DNA from: Halobellus clavatus
Lineage (GTDB): Archaea > Halobacteriota > Halobacteria > Halobacteriales > Haloferacaceae
Direction of reading: 5' to 3'
DNA: 64,000 bases
Assembly: GCF_900107195.1 (NCBI RefSeq)
Contig: NZ_FNPB01000008.1
Location: 62,001-126,000 of the forward strand
Shown piece by piece: positions 54,976 through 62,485 of this stretch. The position numbers and the translations under genes were made by a program. How positions within the stretch are numbered: the stretch's first letter is position 1; every line of letters starts with the position of its first letter. The notes under the pieces were generated by a model. The model was not told where the DNA came from. It searched no databases and saw only the letters and a program-made list of their open reading frames with translations.

Positions 54976-55077
54976 TCGTTCGTCACTCCGTCCCCGCGAT
55001 GTCCCCGTTTGTGTCGTGCAATTTGTCGCTGAATAGAGTCAGATATATATCCAGTCCACCCGACCTAGATTCGAAGC

Positions 55078-55224
55078 GTGAGGGTCGAATTTGCGTGTGT
55101 CATTTGCGGTGAAACAGCAACGGCGACAGTGAACGAAGACGAGGTTCGCGCTACCGATCGGCCGCTGGAGACGTTGCGTGACTGTCCGAACTGCAATCTC
55201 GAAACGATTTGGACGGAGTCCTGA
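55078..55224 (+). CDS. 48-residue zinc-ribbon protein
   Basis: A GTG-started frame of 49 codons with CVIC at residues 7-10 and CPNC at 36-39, a four-cysteine zinc ribbon. A TATA-like agatatatat at 55041-55050 lies about 28-37 nt before the start. It is too short for ordinary gene calls. Function unknown; the sequence resembles small haloarchaeal CxxC proteins. Confidence 0.55.
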   Translation: MRVEFACVICGETATATVNEDEVRATDRPLETLRDCPNCNLETIWTES

Positions 55225-55316
55225 GGCTCCGGGGCTCAGTCCGAGACGGCGGACACGAGGATTCGAGATCCCGATCGAGGCCAATTTTTATGCGGATTTG
55301 TGCCGGATACTTCACT

Positions 55317-55716
55317 ATGTGCGGTGACTCAGCGGAGGACCGCCCTGCCGTGACCGACGCCGAGTCGGCGTTTATGACGCTGAGTCACGACCTCCGGCTG
55401 AAGATCCTCCTGGCGCTGTGGAACGCGTCTTCGTTCTCGCTCTCGTTCTCCGAACTGCGCAAGAGCGTCGGCGAGCGCGATTCGGGGAGCTTCAATTACC
55501 ACCTGTCGGAGTTAGAAGGCCACTTCGTCGCCGATACCGACGACGGGTACGAACTCCAGTATCCCGGGCACCGAGTCCTCGATGCGATCCAGAGCGGCGT
55601 CTTCCACGACCAGGCAGCGATCGGTCCGGTCGAACTCGAAGCGCCCTGCCCGGCCTGTGGCGAACGGCTGACGTTCGAGTACGATACGGATTACATCGCC
55701 CTCCGCTGCGCACGCC
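55317..55716 (+). pseudogene. winged-helix regulator, apparently truncated at the C terminus
   Basis: Begins MCGDSAEDRPAV with a winged helix (TLSHDLRLKILLALWN, SGSFNYHLSELEGHF) and then a zinc-ribbon start CPACGERLTFEYDTDYIALRC. Related haloarchaeal regulators continue for another ~150 residues with further cysteines. Here the reading frame passes into sequence that encodes nothing similar and runs through the btpA gene to a stop at 56144. A deletion joining it to the btpA promoter is inferred. TATA-like attttta at 55284-55290 supports the start. A functional short form cannot be excluded. Confidence 0.55.
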
Positions 55717-55740
55717 GGTTGACCGCCCCCACAACTGTAG

Positions 55741-55748
55741 GATTAAGG
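55741..55748 (+). promoter_or_regulatory. TATA box for btpA
   Basis: The sequence gattaagg is 23-30 nt upstream of the btpA ATG at 55771 and lies inside the tail of the truncated regulator. Confidence 0.6.
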
Positions 55749-55770
55749 CCATCGCACGGCCACGGGTGGT

Positions 55771-56568
55771 ATGGACGTCTTCAGCACCGACACGCCGATC
55801 ATCGGGATGGTCCACCTCCCACCGCTTCCGGGGGCTCCCGGTTTCGAGGGCGACCGCGAGGACCTTCGCCGGCGACTCCGTCGGGACGCGACGGCCCTCG
55901 AATCGGGCGGCGTCGACGGCATTATGCTCGAAAACTTCGGCGACGCTCCGTTCTATCCGGACCGCGTGCCGCGCCACGTCGTCGCCGACGTCACGGCACT
56001 CGCGGAAACGCTTCGCGACCAGATTTCCATCCCGTTCGGCGTGAACGTGCTCCGGAACGACGGGCAGAGTGCGCTCGGCATCGCCGCCGCGACGGGCGGG
56101 GCGTTCGTCCGAGTGAACGTCCACACCGGTGCCCGGCTCACTGACCAGGGGATCATCGAGGGGACGGCCCACGAAACGCTTCGGCTCCGTGAGCGACTCG
56201 ACGCCGACGTGGCGATCCTCGCCGACATCGACGTGAAGCACTCCGCCCCGCTCACCGAGCGGTCGTACAGCGAGGTGGTGAGCGAACTCGTCGACCGCGG
56301 CGGGGCCGACGCTATCGTCGTGAGCGGTGCCGGCACCGGCGAATCGGTCGAGACGAGCGTGCTCGAACGGGTGGTAGAATCGCGCGATGCACAGGCGCTC
56401 GACGTCCCCGTGTTGCTCGGCAGCGGTGTGACATCAGAAACCGCGCCGGAGCTGCTCTCGCTGGCCGATGGCGCGATCGTCGGCACGGCCCTCAAACGCG
56501 GCTCTCAGACGACGAACCCCGTCGACGAGGCGGCGGTCGAGCGTCTCGTCGAGGCCGTGTCTCACTGA
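55771..56568 (+). CDS. btpA: BtpA/SgcQ family protein
   Basis: A 265-residue TIM-barrel protein. It begins MDVFSTDTPIIGMVHLPPLPG; VDGIMLENFGDAPF and VLLGSGVTSETAPELL are family signatures. BtpA was first tied to photosystem I stability in cyanobacteria; SgcQ relatives act on sugars or nucleosides. The function here is not known. It ends convergently with the PfkB kinase gene with a 7-bp overlap. A leaderless start is supported. Confidence 0.85.
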   Translation: MDVFSTDTPIIGMVHLPPLPGAPGFEGDREDLRRRLRRDATALESGGVDGIMLENFGDAPFYPDRVPRHVVADVTALAETLRDQISIPFGVNVLRNDGQSALGIAAATGGAFVRVNVHTGARLTDQGIIEGTAHETLRLRERLDADVAILADIDVKHSAPLTERSYSEVVSELVDRGGADAIVVSGAGTGESVETSVLERVVESRDAQALDVPVLLGSGVTSETAPELLSLADGAIVGTALKRGSQTTNPVDEAAVERLVEAVSH

Positions 56569-57491
56569 CTCGACAGGAACGCTCGAACGTCGCTCGCTGT
56601 GGGAAGGGTGCCGCGTGCGCCCACCGCAGTACAGTTGAGTGCCGCGGCAGCGGCGGCAAAGCGCCCTGCGTCCCGTGCGGAGTGACTCTCGCGCATCCAC
56701 GTGTGGATGAGGCCCGCGGTGAACGTGTCGCCAGCGCCCGTCGTGTCTTCGACGTCCACGTCGAAGGCCGGAATCTCGGTCACCCTGCCCTCGTGTACGA
56801 GGAGCGCCCCCTCGGCCCCCTGGGTGACAGCGGCACGAGACACGTTCCGCTCGGAGAGTGCGGCGGCCGCGTCGTCGCCCCCACTACCGAAATACGACTG
56901 CGCGGCGATGTCGCCCACCACGAACAGATCGACGACCGGGAGCAGTCGATCGATCGTGGCGGACGTCGTTCCCCGGCCTTCGAGTTCCGAGAGCGGCCCC
57001 GCGAGGTCGAATACGAGCCTCGAAACCTCACCTCGTTCACGAGCGCTCACAAGCGCAGAGACCACCTGGTCCGGTGCGTACGCGCTGGTGAACACGACAT
57101 CCGCATCACTCACGTACTCGAGATCCTGCTCGTCGAGCCGCAGATTCGGGACGCTCGGGCCGCCGGCGACGATCATCCGTTTCCCGTCGGGGTCACGGAG
57201 AATCAGGGTGTAGGACGACTCCTCGGGACCGGTGCGCAACCGGGCGCAGTCGAGTCCGCGGTTCCGGAGGTCCGCTTTGATCTCGTCTGCGGCATCGGCA
57301 CCGACCCGCGAGACGATCCCCGTGTCGTTCCCGAGTCTCGCCAGACCGGAGGCGACGTTGGCAGCGACGCCGCCGACGTCGGTGGCGTGGTTGCGGACGA
57401 ACGCGCCGCCGTCGGGTTCCGGCAAGTTCGAGAGACCGTATCTGTGATCGATCACCGCACTCCCGACCGCAACCGCATCTAACGACGACAT
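56562..57491 (-). CDS. PfkB family carbohydrate/nucleoside kinase
   Basis: A 309-residue ribokinase-fold enzyme. GGVAANVASGLARLG is the substrate-binding glycine motif and DTTGAGDTFTAG the ATP/catalytic motif with Asp. Substrates in the family include ribose, fructose, pseudouridine and other nucleosides. Sharing 7 bp with the convergent btpA, and given SgcQ links to sugars, a common pathway is plausible but not shown. Confidence 0.86.
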   Translation of the reverse strand: MSSLDAVAVGSAVIDHRYGLSNLPEPDGGAFVRNHATDVGGVAANVASGLARLGNDTGIVSRVGADAADEIKADLRNRGLDCARLRTGPEESSYTLILRDPDGKRMIVAGGPSVPNLRLDEQDLEYVSDADVVFTSAYAPDQVVSALVSARERGEVSRLVFDLAGPLSELEGRGTTSATIDRLLPVVDLFVVGDIAAQSYFGSGGDDAAAALSERNVSRAAVTQGAEGALLVHEGRVTEIPAFDVDVEDTTGAGDTFTAGLIHTWMRESHSARDAGRFAAAAAALNCTAVGARGTLPTASDVRAFLSSQ

Positions 57492-57642
57492 TGGCTGCCG
57501 TAGTGGACCGATCGTGTTGAACCCACAGGCGACGAGTTCGAAGATGCTGTTGGCTTTCTCTCGATCAGTCCCGCAAACGCTTCCCCGTCGCTGAGATCAC
57601 TGTCTGTGAATCCGTTCGGGTACGTAGCCACCGCCACGATGG

Positions 57643-57855
57643 CTACGGATCGATGTGGTGGACTGCGTCGGGCGAGAGCAACCGGCCGGTCGGCAGCGCG
57701 ATCCACCCGTTTGGGAGCATCCGGATTCGTCCCTGGTGGAGCACTCGCTCCTGTTCGAAGTCGCCGTAGACCGTGGCCTTCTCGTATTCGATGACCGATT
57801 CGGACGTGAACTCTTCGGAGATCTCGTCCCAGACCGACGTGGTTGAAATCACCAT
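57643..57855 (-). CDS. 70-residue conserved haloarchaeal protein
   Basis: A short protein beginning MVISTTSVWDEISEEFTSES and ending GRLLSPDAVHHIDP, probably a small beta-rich fold. An in-frame upstream region to 57948 is not used, since TATA-like atcaatac (minus strand, 57888-57877 region) fits the start at 57855. An 8-bp stem (57623-57647) that could end transcription overlaps its stop. No known function. Confidence 0.6.
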   Translation of the reverse strand: MVISTTSVWDEISEEFTSESVIEYEKATVYGDFEQERVLHQGRIRMLPNGWIALPTGRLLSPDAVHHIDP

Positions 57856-57961
57856 ATCACGCGCCTCGGGTTTCGACGTATTGATCCTTTCTACGACCCT
57901 GATAGTGACCCCGATCGGAGTCGGACGAACCCTTATGTGACAGTCCACCGAACTCGAACGT

Positions 57962-58171
57962 ATGATTCAGCGCCTCTGGAGGGTCTTCCTCAACCGCCTC
58001 GGAAGGTCCGAAGAGGAGGCCGACGGGCGTGACGCCGAGACGTTCGTTCCGTCGCCGCTCGATCTGTCCGTCAGAATCGGGCACGGGGGGCGCGACGACG
58101 AGGTGGCGCGCGAACTCTCGAAGATCGACGACCGCGCGGCGGAGTTAGAGGACGCCCGACGCGAGGAGTGA
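57962..58171 (+). CDS. 69-residue conserved haloarchaeal protein
   Basis: A protein starting MIQRLWRVFLNRLGRSEEEA with an amphipathic helix, then a low-complexity middle and a charged helix with ARELSKIDDRAAELEDARR. TATA-like ccttatg at 57930-57937 supports a leaderless ATG. Its stop codon ends exactly where the 82-bp palindromic element B begins. Function unknown. Confidence 0.6.
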   Translation: MIQRLWRVFLNRLGRSEEEADGRDAETFVPSPLDLSVRIGHGGRDDEVARELSKIDDRAAELEDARREE

Positions 58172-58252
58172 TAGTGTTTACTCTCATCTCTTACCGCCGG
58201 GCGCTGCCAACGGGGGTGGCGCTCGGCGGTAAAAAGTGAGAGTAAACACTAT
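58171..58252. repeat. 82-bp palindromic element, copy B
   Basis: Perfect 16-bp outer arms, atagtgtttactctca (58171-58186) and tgagagtaaacactat (58237-58252), surround an inner stem ttaccgccg.../...cggcggtaa with loop acggggg. It matches the reverse complement of copy A at 69 of 82 positions. It starts on the last base of the upstream stop codon. Together with copy A it defines a dispersed element family. Confidence 0.88.
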
Positions 58253-58360
58253 GAGTACCGCGCGGGGAGGGGTGTGGTCGACGGCAAGACGGGAGTCGTC
58301 GAGTGAGAGCTGTTCTGGATCCGATGCTGACCGCGCCCCCGGGCGACAGTGAGCGTCGAA

Positions 58361-58367
58361 ACTATTT
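58361..58367 (+). promoter_or_regulatory. TATA box for the Gfo6-like oxidoreductase
   Basis: The sequence actattt lies 26-32 nt before the ATG at 58393, preceded by cgaa as BRE; it supports this start over one 90 bp upstream. Confidence 0.6.
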
Positions 58368-58392
58368 CGAGCCGCCCCCTCGCTCTTCGAGT

Positions 58393-59496
58393 ATGGAGCA
58401 GCCGTTCGCTGAGTATCTCGACGACTTCACGCGCCGTGACTGGCAGACGCTCGACCCCGAGGACGTGAGCGCCCCCGTCCGCATCGCCGTCGTGGGTCTG
58501 GGGTGGTTCGCTCGCGAGTGGGCACTCCCGGGCATCGCGCGGTCGGCGTTCACCGACGCGACCGTCGTGACCGACGTTGACGCGGAGGCGGTCGAGACGG
58601 TCGCCGCCGAACGCGACGTCCACGGCGTCAGTCCGGAGGAACTTCGCGCTGGTAGCGTGGCCGACGAGTACGACGCGGTCTACGTCGCGACGCCGAACGC
58701 CACGCACCTCGAGTATGTGACTGCCGCCGCCGAACAGGGCAAAGCGGTGCTGTGCGAGAAGCCGCTCGAGGCCACCCTCGACCGCGCTCGACGACTCGTG
58801 AGCGCGTGCCGCGACGCCGGAGTGCCGCTGATGGTCGGCTATCGGATGCAGACCGATCCCGCAGTGCGTCGGCTTCGCGACCTGGTTCGGGCCGGCGTCG
58901 CCGGCGACGTGATCCACGTCCACGCGACGATGTCGCAGACGATGCTCGGCGAACTCGGCAGCGACCACGACCAGTGGCGACTCGACGCCCAACTCTCCGG
59001 TGGGAGTGCGGTGATGGATCTCGGCGTGTACCCGCTCAACACCATTCGGTTCGTCCTCGGGACCGATCCGGTACGCGTGTCCGGACGGACCCGCACGGAG
59101 CACGAGGCGTTCGCCGACGTCGACGAGCACGCGATGTATCGACTAGAATTCCCCGGCGGCGTCGACGCGATGTGCACAGTGAGTCAGAATGCCCAGCACG
59201 CGAGCCGTCTCGAGATCACCGGGACGGACGCCAGGCTGATCCTCGATCCGGCGTTCTACGAGCGCGAGGACCGCGGGTTCGCGCTCGACCGCGGCGGGAC
59301 CCGGATCGACGTGGATTTCGAGCAAGTCCATCAACTCGAAGAGGAGTTCGCTTACTTCGGTCACCAGCTACTGGCCGAGGAGCCGTTCTCCCCGGACGGG
59401 GACCACGCACTCACCGATATGGAGGCGCTCGACGGGATCTACGAATCGGCCGAGACCAGAGAGCCGGTGGCGCTCTCGGGTGAACTGCCGGACTGA
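58393..59496 (+). CDS. Gfo/Idh/MocA oxidoreductase (D-xylose 1-dehydrogenase Gfo6-like)
   Basis: A 367-residue NAD(P)-dependent oxidoreductase. The Rossmann motif VRIAVVGLGWFAREWALPG is at about residues 29-47, and the catalytic CEKPLE follows; GGSAVMDLGVYPLNTIRF is the second conserved region. The opening MEQPFAEYLDDFTRRDWQTL matches haloarchaeal Gfo6. A sugar dehydrogenase role is likely. The next gene, an aldo/keto reductase, is convergent and suggests sugar or aldehyde metabolism nearby. Confidence 0.83.
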   Translation: MEQPFAEYLDDFTRRDWQTLDPEDVSAPVRIAVVGLGWFAREWALPGIARSAFTDATVVTDVDAEAVETVAAERDVHGVSPEELRAGSVADEYDAVYVATPNATHLEYVTAAAEQGKAVLCEKPLEATLDRARRLVSACRDAGVPLMVGYRMQTDPAVRRLRDLVRAGVAGDVIHVHATMSQTMLGELGSDHDQWRLDAQLSGGSAVMDLGVYPLNTIRFVLGTDPVRVSGRTRTEHEAFADVDEHAMYRLEFPGGVDAMCTVSQNAQHASRLEITGTDARLILDPAFYEREDRGFALDRGGTRIDVDFEQVHQLEEEFAYFGHQLLAEEPFSPDGDHALTDMEALDGIYESAETREPVALSGELPD

Positions 59497-59505
59497 CTCC
59501 GGGCC

Positions 59506-60342
59506 TCACCGCTCGATGCCGTACACGTCTCGCGACCAGTCCCGCGTCGGCGTGTCGTAGACCGGCTGATCGCGATCCCGGCCGTCGAGGCGTCGTCGGT
59601 CCGCCGGATCGAGGTCCCAGTCGAGATCGGCGTTCGCCCGCACGTGCTCCGGCGACGAGGACCGCGGCAGCGCGACGATTCCGCGGTCGAGTGCCCACCG
59701 AAGGATCACCTGCGCCGGGTGTTTGTCGTACGTCTCGGCCAACTCCTGGACGGCTTCGTCTTCGAACACCGCTGCCCGGGCCAGCGGCGCTGCCGCCTCG
59801 ACGACGGTGTCGGTCTCCTGGCAGTACTCGACGAGTTCGGGGCGCTGGAACCACGGGTGGAACTCGACCTGATTCACCGCGATCGGGACGTCCGCGATGT
59901 GCTGCGCACAACTCAGTTGATACGCGCTGAAGTTCGAGACGCCGACGTTGCGGACGAGGCCCCGCTCGTGCAGTCGAGCCATCGCCTGCAACGACTCCCG
60001 CAGCGAGATTGCCGGGTTCGGCCAGTGGATGAGATAGAGATCGAGATAATCGGTTCCGAGTCGCTCCAGCGACGCCTCACACGAGCGGATCAGCGACCCG
60101 TAGTCAAGGTGTTTCGGGAGGACCTTCGACGTGAGGAACACGTCGTCGCGGTCGTACTCCGCGAGGACCTCACCGATGACCGTCTCGTTGTGATATCCCT
60201 CGGCCGTGTCGATGTGCGTGTACCCGGCGTCGAGTGCCGCGCGAACACTCTCGGCTGTCTGCTCGTCGTCCAGTCCGTACGTGCCCAATCCGAGTGCGGG
60301 CAGTTCGTCACCGCTCGGGAGCGTCTGCGTCGAGAACGTCAC
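59506..60342 (-). CDS. aldo/keto reductase
   Basis: A 278-residue NADPH-linked oxidoreductase with the AKR catalytic tetrad: Asp and Tyr in HIDTAEGYHNE, Lys in SKVLPKH, His in LIHWPNP. The GTG at 60342 begins the conserved VTFSTQTLPSGDELPALGLG and agrees with TATA-like tagtttcaat (minus strand, 60378-60369). Substrates are aldehydes or 2,5-diketo-gluconate-like sugars. Confidence 0.87.
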   Translation of the reverse strand: MTFSTQTLPSGDELPALGLGTYGLDDEQTAESVRAALDAGYTHIDTAEGYHNETVIGEVLAEYDRDDVFLTSKVLPKHLDYGSLIRSCEASLERLGTDYLDLYLIHWPNPAISLRESLQAMARLHERGLVRNVGVSNFSAYQLSCAQHIADVPIAVNQVEFHPWFQRPELVEYCQETDTVVEAAAPLARAAVFEDEAVQELAETYDKHPAQVILRWALDRGIVALPRSSSPEHVRANADLDWDLDPADRRRLDGRDRDQPVYDTPTRDWSRDVYGIER

Positions 60343-60966
60343 AGCAGCGTGTTCGGCAGATCCCCGATTGAAACTACCGCTTCGCGCTCCCCGAACAGCC
60401 AACGGAGCAGACTCGACCCCCCGGGGACGAGGGCATCGGGGCCATCGAACTGCAGACCCCCCACGAGGACCGCGAACCGTACGCCGCGTTAGCCCACGTC
60501 GAAGTGTCGACTGCGCGTCTTCCCAGACCCTCGATACTCCGTCCCATCACCGCATCAGAGCCTCAGGAGTCTCCGATCACGGCGCTTGGTTCTGCTCGTT
60601 GCTCGAACTGCTGGAGCGCAAACCTGTGGCGGCAGACGCGGCGGCCCGGTGTGCGGAGGTTCGGTGGGGGCCGGTGAGTGAAAATCGCGGTGGAGGGCCG
60701 ATGCGCAGCGGTCAGTGTGGAGGGCCAGTGTCCGGAGATTGCGGTGGAGGGCCGATGCGCGGGGATGCGTTCACTGCCGGTGCAGTCGCCTGGGCGGGGC
60801 GGTGACGCCGGAGGACTCAGGCGGCCTGCATCCACGCAAGTGTACCGGAGAGAAGCGTAAAAGCACTACGCTGACAAAATAATACTATTGCTGACGCTAG
60901 CGACGTTGATAACAGTAACAGAATAACCGCAGTATTCATACGCGAACTCCCGTTACCCCCTTCCAT
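60343..60966. other. gap with a coding-looking fragment and 27-bp repeats
   Basis: A startless stretch, about 60426-60510 on the plus strand, reads GDEGIGAIELQTPHEDREPY and looks like a real protein fragment, followed by stops and frame changes, so a gene remnant is possible. A 27-bp tandem repeat lies at 60684-60764. The right end (60847-60941) is AT-rich promoter DNA with gtattcatac at 60932-60941 for the gene at 60967. No intact gene is supported. Confidence 0.4.
60684..60764. repeat. three tandem 27-bp repeats
   Basis: Copies at 60684-60710, 60711-60737 and 60738-60764 share ggtggagggcc or its variant; the third matches the first almost fully (both contain gcggtggagggccgatgcgc). If translated on the plus strand they read as 9-residue units such as IAVEGRCAA, but no start supports a gene. 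Confidence 0.7.
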
Positions 60967-61764
60967 ATGAGTGACACCACCGACGCCGCAAACGCGCAGC
61001 AGGACCCCGAAGCGGTCTCCTTCGAGGGCCTGAACGTCTCCGATCGGGTCCACATCGTCCCGCTGGGCTACGAGTACGAACGGGTCACGGTTCCGGCGGT
61101 CCGGATGCGGGCCGACCGCGTGCACCTCGTCTACCACGAGGGCGACGATCCCGACGAGCGCCCGGGCTACTACGAAGACATCCACGCGGATCTGCGCGCG
61201 GCGGGTATCGAGATCGACGACGACACCGTCTGCGACATCTTCGACCTCTACGACACCCTTCGAACCATCGCCGAACTCATCCAGGCCAACCGGGCACACG
61301 ACGTCTACGTGAACCTCGCCGCCGGCGGCAAGGTCACCGCGATCGCGGGGATGATCGCCTGTATGGTCACGGGCGAGGCCGAGCCGATCTACGTGAGCGC
61401 CGCGGAGTACGGTCAGGACAAAGAGGTGCCAGTGGCCAAAGACGTGACGAGCGTCTCGCGACTCCCGACGTATCCGATCCAGGCGCCATCGCGCGACCCG
61501 CTGGTGCTCCTCCAGTACATCGTCGAGGAGGGACCGGTCACCAAACAGGAGTGCATCGAGTTCGCCGTCGCCGCCGGCATCGACCCCCTGGCGCAGCATT
61601 CGGCGGACGATACCCGCGGGCTGTACCGACTACTCGATTCCCACCTCCTCGACTCGCTCCGGGCGGACGAGTACGTTGAAACCTACAAGCAGGGGCGGAA
61701 CAAGTACGTCCAGGCGACCACTGAGGGCGAGAACACCCTCGACGCGTTCTCGTATATGTTGTAA
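60967..61764 (+). CDS. HFX_2341-family regulator (DUF6293, CARF-like plus winged helix)
   Basis: A 265-residue protein. The first ~160 residues form a Rossmann-like domain (HIVPLGYEYERVTVPAV, then VYVNLAAGGKVTAIAGM with the Gly-Gly ligand loop), like the CARF nucleotide-sensing domains tied to CRISPR. The C-terminal ~100 residues are a winged helix. CARF proteins bind cyclic oligoadenylates, but no CRISPR genes are visible in this window. The family is widespread in haloarchaea. The CARF link is recalled; ligand binding is inferred. Confidence 0.8.
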   Translation: MSDTTDAANAQQDPEAVSFEGLNVSDRVHIVPLGYEYERVTVPAVRMRADRVHLVYHEGDDPDERPGYYEDIHADLRAAGIEIDDDTVCDIFDLYDTLRTIAELIQANRAHDVYVNLAAGGKVTAIAGMIACMVTGEAEPIYVSAAEYGQDKEVPVAKDVTSVSRLPTYPIQAPSRDPLVLLQYIVEEGPVTKQECIEFAVAAGIDPLAQHSADDTRGLYRLLDSHLLDSLRADEYVETYKQGRNKYVQATTEGENTLDAFSYML

Positions 61765-61875
61765 CGGCGGTCGTCACCGACCGGTGGCGCCCACGGAGTC
61801 AGATCGACCGCTACCCCCTGTCTGGACCCTGCCACGAGGCTTACTTACCTCCTGTGTATAGCCTTCGAGACAGCC

Positions 61876-62340
61876 GTGAGATCCCCCAAGTTCGACGATT
61901 TCGACCACGAGGCGCATATGCAAGCCGCATTCCAGTGCGCTCGTGAGGCGGCGGCGCGAGGCGACGAACCGTTCGGATCGGTGCTCGTCCGGGACGACGA
62001 GGTGATTCACGCCGAGTCGAACCGGGTCGTCACCGCCTCTGATCTCCGGCGGCATCCCGAACTCCACCTCGCCCAGCGCGCGCACCGGGCGCACAGCTCC
62101 GCGGAGCGCGCTGCGATGGTGATGTACACGAGTACCGAACCGTGTCCGATGTGCGCCGGCGGGATGGCAACCGCCGGGTTCGGCCGCGTCGTCTACAGCG
62201 TCGGGGCCGACGAAATCGGGTCGTTCACCGGTAGCGAGCCGGCCGTTCGCGCCGAATCCATCCTCGACGGCGTCACCGAGGTGGTCGGGCCCGTTCTGAA
62301 CGACGAGGGGCGGGAGATCCACCGCTCGTACGATTGGTGA
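61876..62340 (+). CDS. nucleoside deaminase (CDA fold)
   Basis: A 154-residue zinc deaminase starting at GTG. The catalytic segment reads RRHPELHLAQ, then EPCPMCAGGMATAGF supplies the Cys ligands. The usual HAE box is HPE in this protein. The family includes guanine deaminase and tRNA adenosine deaminase relatives. A TATA-like ttacttacc at 61841-61849 supports the start. It is separate from the regulator upstream. Confidence 0.82.
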   Translation: MRSPKFDDFDHEAHMQAAFQCAREAAARGDEPFGSVLVRDDEVIHAESNRVVTASDLRRHPELHLAQRAHRAHSSAERAAMVMYTSTEPCPMCAGGMATAGFGRVVYSVGADEIGSFTGSEPAVRAESILDGVTEVVGPVLNDEGREIHRSYDW

Positions 62341-62485
62341 GACGACTGCCACTGGGCTTCCCAGCCCCCGCGACCACCTGGACGAGACGAGACGTCCCGA
62401 CGGCCACGTGCCGTCGGTTCCGAAGGTCTCTCCGGGGCCGGAGGATTGAGGGCGGCGGCGATAGTACCGACGGGTACCTTCGGTG

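Noticed and set aside
58166-58257. Target-site duplication around palindromic element B
   Set aside because: Flanks gagtg/gagta match at four of five bases but copy A has no such match, so it is not counted as evidence of transposition.
60206-60805. Plus-strand open frame across the reductase start and the 27-bp repeats
   Set aside because: It covers the real reductase gene on the other strand, and the downstream portion has no start and low-complexity composition.
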